From: Sclerurus mexicanus
Taxonomy: Eukaryota > Chordata > Aves > Passeriformes > Furnariidae
Direction: 5' to 3'
Length of the DNA stretch: 64,000 nt
NCBI GenBank assembly: GCA_013396755.1
Contig: VWZF01002523.1
Location: forward strand, 924,408-988,407
Numbering within the stretch: the first letter of the stretch is position 1; every line of letters begins with the position of its first letter. A program made the translations under genes and the position numbers. The notes below the pieces were generated by a model that had not been told where the DNA came from, made no database searches, and saw nothing but the letters and a program-made list of their open reading frames with translations. This document shows positions 1 through 13,600 of this stretch, piece after piece.

Positions 1-3000
1 TTAAACTCTTTTCTTCACCATATTAATCTAAAATAAACACAAATGGTTTCCTTTGTTCTCTAGAATTGTAGATTCATCTTCAATTGTTCAAATTCTATAT
101 TAAGCTTTTAAAATTTATGGTATCTTGGATGGTATTTGCCATTGCCCAAGATATAATTAGATCTTTTAAAAACAAAACCAAAACCCCAACACCTGAAGTT
201 TGGGAATGGCTGCTACTGCTTTGCTGCTCTGGGAGAAGGATGCTATGAGGTCCTGGGGAAGGAGCATGTTTTTGAGACTGTGATGCTTCTTACTTCTTTA
301 AAAAAGAAGGGAAAATATACTGTCTTCAGTCCTTTTATCTGGAGAAACTAATACTTAAACAGGGAAGACCTTCACTAAATGCGCATGCAGCTGGGGGCAC
401 TTCTGGCAGATGTAAACAGTGTAGTCCATGGAATTCTGTGTGTGCCAGAAGCCATTCTTGGAGCTGAAACCATCAGTTGTATTCATTAAATTCCCTGCAG
501 GGAGCTGTGGAGATGGCATTGTGGGAGGGTCTGGAATTTGGATATGATCTGGGCATAACACTTGAGATCCCGTTAGGTATTACCTGTTTATTGCTGTGGA
601 CATTTTGGTCTGTATAAAAGTGTTCCCTCTTCCAGAGACGTTTGAAGTTCTCTGCTTTGAGATACCTTGTGTCAATAAAGCAGATTATATAAATGATCAA
701 ATATTTTCTATACTTTGTCTCATTCTCTACCTTCCCTGCAAAGACTGTTGTATTATACATTTTAGCCTTTGTGGGTAGCAATTGCTTTGTGAGTCTCTCC
801 ACCAGCCTGTCAGACTATGAGCTCTACTTCTTTTCAGTGCCTTTATTCAGAGGTGGTGGCTTCAATACTGCAAAATGTATTCAAGACTGAAGCAGTGCCA
901 TCACTATTGCACAAGTGTTTGCATTAGTTATTCTTGCTTGTAGTCAAATGTCTGCTCAGCGATGTTTATTTTGTTGATTAAGGCTGTGATTGAGCAGAGG
1001 TCCCCGCTGAATTGTTCCAGGGAAGCTGATGTTTCCTCAAGGAGTGCCTAGTCTAAACCTGCAGCAAGTCTGTTTGCCTTTGTATTTTACTTGGTGTCTG
1101 TGCATCAAGCCTTGTCTGCTGTTGCACTGCCCAGCAACCTCGCTTGGTTGAATCTGTCTGAAATCCCCTGGCTTGCTCTTGGAAAACATAAATGTTATTT
1201 TGTACAAGATAGCACTGCCTACTGTTCGTCTCCTTCCAGGCCATTAATTAGGCGCTCCAGTGCCTGTATGCATTAATTGTAACTGAGTTATTTCAATGCA
1301 TATGGATAATTCTGTGAGTTAAAGATTGAGTGTTTTCACAAATACACAATTTAAAAACGTTTCATAAACACCATTTTCCTAGAAGGCCTGATGACTCCAT
1401 GTGACTTTTCCTTTTGCTGAGGAGACTCACGTAACAGCATGAGGAGACTGAGCTTTGACCTGATGGATCAATATACGTTGGGCTGTGCTGTCAATGCAGG
1501 TGTTTTTCTTGTGTTACAAGACAGAGCTGGACAGGGGAATGTCCTTCCCCAGCCAGCTGTGGTCTGCCAGCTGGCATCCTGAATATACACACACTCATGG
1601 TTAGAGAGGAGAAAAAACTGCATGGTCCTTTGTGGTGTGGCACTGATGACCTTCTGCCACAATTAGATTCAGTCACTTACACAAATACTGTGCCTTATCT
1701 CTTAGCCCATTCTCGAGTCTTGATAAGATGCTGTTCACCTTCTCACTTAGTAGTCCTTTGAAACTTGGAGAAAAAATACAAACAGTTCTAATGAGCCATG
1801 CTTTGTTTAGCTACACTGATTGTATTCAAAAGTCATACAGCAAACTTTGAATGCTTTGTGAATTAAATTACTCTTTTAGGGAGTTTCTGCCTAGATCTGG
1901 TTTATAGTTCCCACAGAGCCCTTTCAGGAGAGCCAGCGAGCTCTTTCCTGTGTACTGGATTGCTAGTCTGAGATAAGTGACAAATCTCTGGTGAGCTGCT
2001 GAGGGGATGGGGGCATAAACCTGCTTGAAACTTGATGCTCCTCTTCCAGTGAGTGTCTTCAGACCCTGATGACCAGTTTGTGATTCTCTCTCAAGTATCT
2101 TTCCAGTATCACTGAACCTGTAAGGTATTCTGACTTCCAGTTCAGTTTGAGTCCACTGCTGTGATGGTTGTGATTTTGAGAGAAATGGGATATTGCTGTT
2201 TCCTCCCAGCTCAGTTTTCAAGGCACAGGAAGGTATTTTTACCTTTTGTCCTATTAAATGTTTTTAGTGATTAAATTGCATTAGGTCTGATCTCAGGAGC
2301 TTTAGCCTCTGGTACTGTAGCTGTGCATCAGCAGACTTTTCTGCTGGAGAGCTCTTTAGAAGCCAAGAAAACTTTTTCCCTTATGGAAAGTCTGTTCTGC
2401 CAAAGATGAAGGCCTCTGATTGAACTGACTGAAGGCTCTGCATTCAGCTGCAGGATCAGTGCAGTTGGGATTGGGGTTTTCATAAACCCTCTGTGGTTTG
2501 GTAGGGTCAACTTCTGTTCACGTCTGGTGCTGCTTCCCAGGGTGACTGTTTTGGTTTCTTGTTTGCTCAGTCTAATGTTCCTCTCTTTCGGTGTAGGATT
2601 GTACTCATTTTGTGTGCTGCCTGACCTGTGTAAATCAGGCTTTATGTTTTTTGTGGTTTGGGTTTTTGTTGGGTTTTTTTGTTGGTTTTTTTTTTTTTTT
2701 TTACATAAAGACCTGTAAGAGATCTTTTCCTTGTCAATGAGATCTGGCACAACTTCTTGAGGGGCCTTGAGGCACTGCATCCTGTGTCTGCCTGAAGAGA
2801 AGCTCCTAGAGTTCCTATCCAGCTCTTGAGGGTCTGAAAATAGGAGCAATCAAAGCAGCAAACATGTCTGACTTACTCCATATGGCTTTTTTTTTTTTTT
2901 GGAGGGGAAATATGCAGGAAGTAACTTCAGTTTCATAGTGGGCAAAAAGTGCTAAGAGTTGAAGGCTGTTCCCCTTTTCTACTTCTAGTTTTCAATTTGG

Positions 3001-6000
3001 AAATACCACATGGACTAGCTGTTTACTTTGTACAAGGTCACTTAGAACCTGAGTCGGCATTTTACTGATTTCCCAGGCTCTGCAAATTTCAAGGTCAGGT
3101 TAGGTTTTCTATTAGCTTCTTGGAGTAATTTGTGTTTCCTTTTTTGTTGTCTTTTATGTGTTTGTTTCTACATTTCCATCAAAATATGGTACAATCAGTG
3201 TATTGCACTTGCTTTCACTAGTTCACCCCGTATTTACTATATTTCATTTAGAAATGTAATGGAAACTAGCAAGAGCACAAGAAAAATACCTACAGAAATG
3301 TGCAGCTAGATGAATTAACTCAGCTGAAGTGGTTGTGGCATTCAGAAGTCATGAAGAAGTGCATTACACTGTGCAGTTTGTACAATTCATAATGGACTTT
3401 GCACTTGGAAGTTGAATTTCAGTTCTGTGAATCAAAGACTTGATTCTGCCTAAAACTCTTAACAAGCAGAAAAACAGCTTACCAACTATGTGGCTACAAG
3501 TAAATATACTGATTTTTGTTACAATTAAGTCAAAGCAGCATCCGTAAGTAAACTGTTCCAGGGATCTTTTGTCCATTTGATTTTAAATCTAACCTGGCAG
3601 AGAGAAGTGTTGTTCAGAGTACTCGCTGAGAAGTTTTAGAATTAAATCCTGGTTTGTGTCCAACACTGAAAGAGGCTTCTGTCTCTGCCACAAAAAGTCA
3701 TTCTGGAAGCCCAGGCATTGTGCTGAAGACACAGGTCATTAACAGAAGCATCAAATCTTTTCTTTGCAGCACCTGCCCAAAATAGTTATCTGTTTCCCTC
3801 ATTTGAAATGTCTCCTGAGGGCATATCAGCCCTTTTGGGAGAATGAAAGTTTGTGGCCATTCCAAAAGCCTGTGTTGAAAAATTATGATATTGACCATTA
3901 ATCTAATGCGGTTAACTCCTGAAGATTCAAGAGTACCATATAAGCAGCCATAACTTATCTCAAAACCCAAACCTCACCAAGCCACCCAACCTTTGAGGAC
4001 TGTGGGCCACAGAACCCATGTCCGAACCACTCAAGCCCCACTTCAGCAATAAGAGGTCAAGTATTTTCAGCCAATTCACCAGATCCAGTTAAGAAATTTG
4101 ACCCTCGTGGACTTTAGTTTGGGCTTTGTAGTATTTAAAAAAGTTGTTCTGAAATCTTTCAAAATACTATTGCCCCTACGTTACCTGATAGTGATGAGGC
4201 TGAGTACTATACATATGTTAACATAGTTAGATTGATATGCTCTACTTGCCTTATGTTGCTTTTAGCATGTATGTTTTTGCCCAGAAGTTGTCCTTCAGTT
4301 ATAACTTCAATTAAGAACAAGATCTTTTCATTAAAATGCTCAGTAGTAAAATACAATAGTTAGTTGCTCATTTATGCCTCAATATATTGAATTGACTTTC
4401 CTTTGTTTTTAAAATAAACTGCATTAAGCTGAAGCTCTGTTTGATTCCTATTCATAATTAAACACAAACGTGATCGTGATCTGGTAGCTGCAAAAGGAGT
4501 GTTAGAAATCAGAGAAGCTAAGTGAGGATCAGGTGCAAGGATCTCAGATGTGATATGTTTTTTAAATACAGTTGAATTGCTTGAAGTTTAAGCTATGCTT
4601 TTTTCTTGTGGAGACATTGATAGACCTTTTAAACGGTTGCTTTAGTTTAGGGCTGCAGAAATATGGAATAGCCTAGGACACAGGGTTATTGTAAGGACAG
4701 CAGTGATGTCACTTGGTACTATCCTTTCTAGAAGTGGAGTGTGAGTACTGCTATAAAAAATACTGAAAAAAGTCCTACGTGTTGATATTACTAGTGACAC
4801 TTGGAATGGGAAGTCAGAAACAAGCCCTGATAGTTTATATGAGGGAGTAGTTTGCCCATCGTTGCTTTAACAAAACCCCAAAAGCCAAAACCCTCCCCAG
4901 AAGTCCACGGAAGGTTATTTTTCAGGAGTTCTATTCAGCCAGTTACAAGGCAAGTGATTTGGTTTTTTATTTGAGAGGCATTACAGTCTGGAGTGGTGTG
5001 GCAACTTCGGCACTGAAACCCTCTTCACGCCTTAGTGACAGCAGTTTGAATTGGCTGCAGCCAAAAGGAGGATGTAAAGACTGCAAGGGCGCCAGTGGCT
5101 GTGCTACGGATGAGTGTTCCTCAGAGAGTGTGTCCTTTGATCTAGGTTGGGCCCCCTCCAAGAAAAGAAGGAAAATCACTTTTATAATAAGCAAATAACG
5201 TCTTGATTATTTTTTTTTAAGAGGAAGTCGATTGTGTTGAGTTGCGAGATACGCGTGACTGCGAGGAACCAGCCCCAGCCAACTGACTCTTTTCAGGCTG
5301 GCCACTGATAAGCCAATACTGAAAGCTCATGAACAAACCACTTCTAGTATGACAAATGCACGGTTGGTTTTTTCATTGTGCAGAGAGGTGTTTTACAGAT
5401 AATAATAGCAAGTGTTAGATTTTCCCCCTGACTGTTTTACTAAGCAAACTGGGAATTGAAGGTTAATTCTGAAAACTCTATTGTAATTGTTATTACTGTT
5501 AAAATTTTTATTACGGTTTTTCACGTGATAGAATTCTTGTTTTGAAGTAATCCTGCTGGTGAAAGGAACATGTGCACAGAACACAGTCACTTGTGCAACT
5601 AACTTTTTTAATAATAATTGTATTTCTTTTCCACTAAGTACAAAAAAACCAAACCGAGGTCTCACAGGATCAAAGGCTAAGATTTCTATAAGTACTTTGA
5701 AAACAAAAGGAATCATGATATGAATATAGTAGATGGAGATGGTTAAAACTGAGCATTTTTAGATTCCTGCCAACGATAGATGTTTCAGTTCTGTGCATTG
5801 GAGGAGGGTGTGTCTGTGCTCTTGCATCATTATTTCTGGTCCATTAATAAACAAGGTCACTTAAGCCACTCTAATAATTATTTTTAAATTGGCAAACCTG
5901 AGTAGACTGGGAAGATCTTCCCAGGAAGGGAAGATCCATGGCCTGCTCTTGAATTTTTTATTCTTGGAATGTTGGGGGAATTCCAGGCAAATTTAAGTGT

Positions 6001-7445
6001 GCAGTTGATAGAGCAGCTGGAGAAGAGAAATGGGAGGACCTTGGTAGCAGCACACTTACTAAAGAGCCTGGACCCAAATAGTGAAAAGCTGCTGCAAGCT
6101 GGTGAGGAAGGTGATGGTGTCAGCTGGAGAAGGGGGAATGTCATCAGACAAATTAAATCTTGCTCTCTAATAAAGGGCCATCTTCTGGTGCTGTGTGCCT
6201 TGTGTCAATGTTTTAGGAAGGGTGGTAAAAGCAAGTTATCAAGAAGTGGAGGGGGGGGGGAAACAAGTTTTCAGTGCTAGAGAGTTCTTAATATAACTGA
6301 AAACAGAGAAATAGTTTATCAAGCAGAAGGTTGTTGACCGTGACCATACTCTCTGGTAGCACATGTGCACCCATATTCCAGCCTGGGAAGAAATGAGCTG
6401 GTGCTTAGGCATTAGGTTTTATCTGTTCATTAGGTTTTTCTCTCTATAAGAAACTCAAATTAAGAATGAGTGATTTGAAACTTGAGCTGAACAATTTCAG
6501 CTTAAAAGTAAACCTTGCAACTTTAATTGGGAAGATGAATAACTGGTGAAACAAAATATTGATTCAAGTGGTAGGTTCTCCAGATTTTGATGTCAAAGAA
6601 AGATGGATTTGGGCAAGTAGATACTTTAGTAAATGTGAATTGCAGAGCTTTCTATAGATGTAACTTTAAAATTCAGTATCCCTCGAAAATTATTTAGTAC
6701 TTAGTGGTCCAGTGGTCCTTTTCTTCAATCTCCCTGGAAACACTTTAGTGGTCCATTGGTCCTTTTCCTTAATTCTCCCTGATAGTGTACATTTATTTCC
6801 TTCTTTTAATATCTCCAATCATAAAAATATTTTTAAACTAATTATTTCTGATAAAAGAAAACATAAAACCTCTCAACAACCAAGAAACCCCCAAGTATTT
6901 GCGATTGTCCGTATACTAGATAAGGGAAGGAAATGGAGTATTTTAGGTAGAAGAGTCTCAAGAATCCCATTCTTCCTCATCAAGTAATCTTCATTGCATA
7001 ATTATATAGGAAAAAATTAAGTTTTCCTGACAAAAGTTACTTTGCTGCTGGCCTGTTGACAGTACTTTGGCAAAGATTTTTTTGTGAAACCATCTTCTCT
7101 CTTAGCTCCGCTGGCTGCACTGCAGGCAGACCTTCGTTGTTCCTGCTTCTCACCTCCTTGCAGATGTATCTTCATACAGTGCAGATGGCTGCTGGCTCTC
7201 AAAGTTTGCCTTCTTAAAGTTATTTGCAGTTCAGCTCCTACTTTGGGACCATTTAGGGATGCTAGTTGTCTTTTCCTTATTAGACAACAGTGTTGTGGGA
7301 AGTTCTTGCGCTTGAATGTCCTGGAATTAAGAAATGGCAATCAAACTGGACTACAGCATTTCCCTTGGTTATGTTTTCTGTGCAGGAATCTCCTTGGGTC
7401 TGAGCATCTGAACTTTTATTAAGCTTGTTTGTTTCTGTTCCCCAG
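1..7445 (+). other. NOTCH2: NOTCH2 intron 5 (3' part), no exon found
   Basis: About 7.4 kb of AT-rich sequence ending in the acceptor of exon 6. I looked for the preceding EGF exon (EGF7 region) in all frames and did not find it, so it lies left of the window. Visible content: T/G-rich low complexity at 2640-2702, a T run near 2887-2901, a G run at about 6249-6260, a 44-bp tandem duplication at 6701-6788, and a homeodomain and octamer motif cluster at 1243-1303. Nothing else recognised. Confidence 0.75.
6701..6788. repeat. Imperfect tandem duplication, period 44 bp, two copies
   Basis: The block starting ttagtggtcc at 6701-6744 is repeated at 6745-6788 with a few substitutions. Both copies share the order TTAGTGGTCC, TGGTCCTTTTC, AATtCTCCCTG-like text. 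It is a local intronic duplication with no coding potential. Confidence 0.8.
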
Positions 7446-7679
7446 GCCAGTTCTGCACTGAAGACGTGGATGAATGCCAGCTCCAGCCCAACGCCTGCCA
7501 GAATGGAGGCACCTGCACCAACCACAACGGGGGCTATGCCTGTGTCTGTGTCAATGGCTGGAGCGGGGACGACTGCAGCAAGAACATCGACGACTGCTTC
7601 ACTGCCTCCTGTGCCAATGGATCCACCTGCATTGACAGAGTGGCTTCTTTTTCATGCATTTGTCCAGAGGGAAAGGCAG
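7446..7679 (+). CDS. NOTCH2: NOTCH2 exon 6 (EGF8 and most of EGF9)
   Basis: 234 bp, phase 1 in and phase 1 out, acceptor cccag and donor gtaagg. Translates from the second base of a Gly codon as QFCTEDVDEC and onward, giving a complete calcium-binding EGF (EGF8) and EGF9 up to its last glycine. The length equals human exon 6, which anchors the exon numbering. Confidence 0.96.
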
Positions 7680-10600
7680 GTAAGGATGGGAAACTTGCAT
7701 AAATCTGGCACTTAATAAAAGGTACTTCCTGAAGTTTTATGCATTTGTTTAAAGCGGTGTATTTATTTTACATAGTTTGTGACCAAACCAGGAAGAACAA
7801 AAGGAAACATGTGCTGTCTATAAGCAGAGGTCTGTTAAACCCCTGTAGCTTGGGACAAAGAAGTATTTGTATTAGGCTGGAAGACAAACTTATTATAGTT
7901 TAGATTGCAAGGAAAGCCGATCTAGCTTTCAGCAGAACCTGTATTTGCCGGAGAAGTTGTGCGTGGGGTGACTTGCTCTGGGCCACTTACAGTAATTGGA
8001 CAAGTCTAAAAGGCAAATTTAAATATTTTTGTGTGTGTGAAGATGTAGGCATTTTCACTGGTATGGTGGAAAATTTGCTGTTTAGGTTATGTAAAAAGAT
8101 GTCTCCTAACTACTACCTTGGAATACAAGTGATCAGTATATCTCAATTAAAGTGAGGTTTATGTGCTCCTGTGTTTTTAGCTGTCAGAAAAATTATTATG
8201 CTGGTTAGAGAGAAGAGTTAGTTAACTGCTCCAAGGAAAAGATTTTAGTAATGGTCAGCATTTCTACTGCTCCAGAGGTGCTGGAGACACCTTTAAAGTC
8301 ACAGAATCTTTATTTAAGTATAATGTTCTATAAGTGCGTGATGAAATCCCCATGGTAGTCTATAGGCTGAAGCCTGTAAGATACTGCTTAAGCCTCTATC
8401 TGTGAGTCTCTGTTTCAAATATCAGGACAGAAACTATGACTGTAACATATAGTTAATAAACTGTGATACTTCTCGAGGTCTCCTGTGCCACCTGGATGAT
8501 GCCTGTGTTAGCAATCCGTGCCAGAAAGGTGCTCTATGTGACACCAATCCTGTGAATGGACACTACATCTGCACCTGTCCTCAAGGCCATAAGGGAGCAG
8601 ACTGCACTGAGGATGTGGATGAATGTGCAATGGGTGAGTTTATTTGCTCTCTGTGAGTACACCAACAGGGAGTTGGGTCATTTGCTTTGTGAACTAACAG
8701 GAGGCAAGAATACACGTTTTTGTCATAGCTTCTCGACATAAATGTCACTCCTTTCCTGCTCTCCACCTTTCATTTCAGTATCTTTAGATGAGTTCTAAAT
8801 CTTGTGTGGGACTTGGGGCAGAGGGCTGAGTCAGAATAGTTGTCTGTGAACTGTTAGCCAGTGGAATATGAAAAGCAATGAGGTGCTTAACCATTCTTCA
8901 TTGTGCAAGAGGGCTTTAGCATTGTGAGGGGAGTGCATGCAAACAGATGTGGTAATTAAGCTGTCCCTTAGAACTGCAGGGTACAGTGGAAGTACCGCAG
9001 TTATGTGGGAGCTGTTGCAGCTTCGGCCTTAGTAGAAATATATCAAGGTTGTTTGACAGCCAGAATATGGCTGGATCTTTTGAGTGCCTTCCAAGACTGG
9101 TGACCACGTGGGCTTTTAAAGCTGTAGTTCTCTGATAGCATGCTGTTGTGTTGTTTTGAGGATTAACTGGACTCTAAGAGACTTACTTACAGTTTTGTGA
9201 GTGCTCGTTCATGCTTCTAGTGTGTGATGCGTGAAGGTAATAGCTAACCAGCACTCATGGAAGTGCTGGAAAGAAGCACTTTGAATTTTGTTTCACAGTC
9301 TGCCTTGGACAAGAATACAGGTTTTTGGGTTTTTTTTTTTATTGAAAACTCAAAATGAACAAGTTTGCTGGGTTTGTGGCTGTGGTGGCATCTTTTCAGC
9401 CTTGTGAGTAAATGTAAAAGGTGATCTAGAGATAAGGCCTTGAAAGCATCATTAATTCTCTAATCCCTGCTAGCTGATAGTCTTCCCTTAAGAGCTGTCT
9501 TTAGTAATATGGACCAGAGATGCTCCTTTCGTCCACTGGTAGGGACAACAATCCTTCTGATGGGCAAGTAACTGGCACATGCTTTCTTCAGTCACATTAG
9601 CCTTTCCCTAGGAGGATGAGCAGTCTTTCCCCAGTATTACTTGCCAGAATGGAATGACCACTGGAAAAGACCATGACTAATAAAGAATGCTGTGGCTTTC
9701 CTGCTCTGAGGAGACGTTTTGACACATGCATGTATGTACTTTTCTTGCAGCAAATAGCAATCCGTGTGAACACGCTGGGAAATGCGTCAACACAGAAGGT
9801 TCTTTCCACTGTGAGTGTTTGAAGGGCTACACGGGACCTCGCTGTGAAATGGACATCAATGAATGCCACTCAAATCCGTGCCAAAACGATGCCACCTGCC
9901 TGGATAAAATTGGAGGGTTCACGTGTCTCTGTATGCCAGGTGAGAGGAGTTCATGACCAAAATGGGGCTTCCAGCAAAGGAAGCAACCAGAAAGCAGAGC
10001 ACAGGGAGGGTTGCCAGCTCTGCTCTGCTGAGGTGGAACACAAAGCTGCAAAGGGGTGAGGCTAAATGAAACAGTGAGAGAGCCTGCTGTGGCAGCACCA
10101 GCCAGGAGGAGTTGGCATTTGTGTGTGGGAGGGAGAAAGCAATTAGAGGACTGAGAAAGAAACCAATCTCTACATCAGCAAAGGAAGTTAGCTTTCTGAG
10201 CTGGAGTATGTGAGAACATATTTGTTACTATACCTGGTTAAGTGCATGTGCAGAAACTTACATTCGTGAAAGCAGAGCAGGCAGGTGCAAACATGAAAAG
10301 AGCAACTGTGTTTTAAGGTATGCCTAGGATGACTTTGGATAATAGTGTTTGGGTTATTTCTTTGCTTAAAATACCCCAAGTGATACAAGCTCCCAGTGAC
10401 CTGAGGAAAGAACTGTAAAAAAAGTTGCTTGATTGAAATCATGCTTGTAAAATTTGTATGGCCACCATACCAGTGACCAATGTAGTCTGCTATTTTGCTC
10501 TCTGATAGAAAGTGGTAAAAAAAGCAAAGAATGCAAGTTGCCAGTTGCACAGTCTTATAAAGTACAATGAAAAATTGTGACCTCTGCAGGTGATCAGCTG

Positions 10601-13600
10601 ATGCCGTGACAACTACAGTGAGTTTGTATTAATATATAATCTGCTTTGAAAAGTGGAACTCTGGTCACAAGTATTTCACCCTTCTTAATGTTTTTCTTGT
10701 ACTCTGCCATTAGCTAAAAGCCCTTGAGCTAAAATTATCCTAGTGTATTTGGGTTTTTACCTAATATTGATATAAGGCAATATATTATTGATATATATTG
10801 TTGATATCTTTCTAAGTATTAAAACATAACACTTTCTCATCAAGTGGAAAAAAACATTAGATATTAATTCAGCATAAACTTCTGTTGCCACTGATTAGGT
10901 GAACATCTTCAGCAACAGTGAAAAACACACTTCAACATCCCTTTTTAACCTCTAGTGCAATAATTTAACCTCTGGTGTATATTCTTACCTCATAGGTTCT
11001 GTCCAAACTGGAAATTTGCAACGAAACTAGGGTTAGACTTTCAGCACTGGTACAAAAGGCACTTCCAAGGGCACTCTCCAAGGCCTTCAGTCACCTCATC
11101 TTATTTTTTTTTAACAGGTTTTAAAGGTGTTCACTGTGAAGAAGATATTGATGAGTGTCTAAGTAATCCCTGTGTGAACAACGGAGAATGTCTTGATAAA
11201 GTCAACCGCTTCCTCTGTGTCTGTCCTCCTGGTAAGTTCTTACTTCTGGACGCTTTTCCTGCTTCAGCTGACCAAGAACTGCACAGATGTTGTGAGTGAT
11301 ATGTTTCTTGTGAACTTCTGTTGTCTTAGGGCAGCAGCATGTGTTTGAGTGAGTTGCAATGACTAGTAAATAAGAACAGTGATGTACTGGTTGCAGTAAT
11401 ATTGTGCCTGTAATTGGGTAAGTGTTGAGAAACATTCAGCTGGACACTCATCTAAAAGGGTAGCTGGCAACACAAACTTTTGTTATTGTGGAAACCACAG
11501 CGAGATTCTCAATGCATTTTAAAGGTCAGCCCCTCTGCATGCTTTTTGTCTTCTGAGGCTTTTAGGGAGAAGCCAGTTTTGCATCAGTATAGTTTATGCT
11601 GCTTGAATGAGGAGGGAGTGGATTGGGCTCCACTAGAAAAGGAAAATTGCTGAGCTGAGGAATCAGTGTTAGCTGATCACTTGTTTCCTTGTTGGCTTAT
11701 AAAAAGTTTCGAGTTCAGAATACACATCACAAAGTCCTGTTCTGCCTAAGGATCTGCATCATCTGACATAGCCTGCCAATACTCTGTTAACCAATTCAAG
11801 AAATGTATTGGAAGTTCCAGTGCTATATTGTACCACATTCCATACATCTGTAGTAATTCTGGTCTGAAGGCTCTAGTGATGTTGTTTTATTTTTAGCTAC
11901 TTGCTTTGATTACTAGAAGGCTTTTAATTGCTGGACTCTCAGTTTTACAGACAGGCATAGTGTCCAGTGGTGGACACCACTTGTGCTCCATCTGCTTTGT
12001 TTCTGTTTGACTGGGCTGTCTCAGTTTTCAAAATGGGGCTCCTTTGACCTGGAGACAGAAACTGTTTTGGCTGGTGGTTTGGATGAGGAACCAATGCACA
12101 GGGCGTGGTGTGTGTGCTTAATGATGCAACTGAATTTAGATTTGCTGAGCTTATATTTGGGTGGTTTTAAGGATTAGCTAACAAATAATTCCTGACAGTG
12201 CATCTATCTAATTGAACTACTTCAATTGACTTCCCGAATTTTCTTCTTCTTTTCTGCCTTGCAGGATTCAGCGGTGCCGTGTGTCAGATTGATATAGATG
12301 ATTGCTCCAGCACACCGTGTCTCAATGGAGCCAAATGTATTGACCATCCAAATGGCTATGAGTGCCAGTGTGCCACAGGTTAGTCTTGTGTTCAGAGCCC
12401 CTGGACTGGAGATCACATGTAATCTAACTACATAAAGGGGTGGCCAAAGTGTCAGCACTCTTTCGTTCCTTGGAATACTGGCTGTTTGTTGTGAGGCTTT
12501 GTCTACTCCTTTACACAGAGGAAAGTATTGAAGTACAGAAAGCTTTGTACTTGTACTAGTTAAGCTCACAACCAATGGGAGTTCTGGCCTCCCTCTTTCA
12601 GCCTCATCTCTTGTTGCCAGAAGATGAGAACTTCTTCTGTATTAACTATAGAATCCACATAAGGAAAAATAGCAGTGTGAAGCTCTTTATCTGTGGCTTA
12701 CCTTTCTTTCTTCCAAGTCAGATTATATAGTATACACTTGAAGAACAAGGGATGGACAGAGCAGTTCTGCTGTGTATTCTGATTTCTGTTACATCAGGCT
12801 ATTTTACATGAAAAGGGTAAGATTGAAACGCAGTAACAGTTTTGACCACTGGAAGAAACACCACACAGTAGCTGCCTGCCAGAATGTAGCTAAAATGACT
12901 TGTCAGGCATCACACAGAAATTTTGATAGAGCTGTGGATGGAACTGAGGTGGTTTTCTTTGAATGCCTTTACAGCCTGGTTAACTACATATTTAGAAGCG
13001 TCAGATTTAATTATAGGATTTTCTTACTTCAGACCCTCCAGGGGTGATGTAGATATATTTTTATCTTAATTTTGACATCTGCTCAAATGAGAGGGTTCGG
13101 AGCTGTTATACTGTAGTTTTCAGTAAGGTATTACTTTTGGTTGCTTTCAGTTAATGGTGCCTGATACATTGCTTGTGATACAGAGTCAGGCTTGAAATGC
13201 CCTGGCTTTAGCTCTTCCATTAGGAAAGAAGCTGAACGATTCCTGGAGCCACCTCTATCCCGGAAATGTGCTGTTAGGTTGGCTAGATTTATGTACAATT
13301 TTTCCCACTTTAATCATTCCAATAATCAAATTGTTAAAACAGATTTGACTTCATTAATCTATTTTGCACTGTACATAATGTAGTAGAGATTACCCTAAAA
13401 ATAGTCTGTTTACACACACACACACACACACACTCTCTCTCTCTCTCCACCATTCCCAAAGTGTCCAAAGAAGCATTAGATTTGTTGGAAGAATGAGAAT
13501 GCAGTAGTTCTGATCAGGAGAGGAATAATTATTGTGGTCAGAATTTTCCTTTTGATTACTGAGTGTGACAGACTAAGGTGACACTTGCAAAAAGAAGGAA

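Noticed and set aside
2328..2849. 173-codon - strand frame in intron 5
   Set aside because: It crosses a poly-T/poly-A tract that gives lysine runs and shows no domain or conservation signature.
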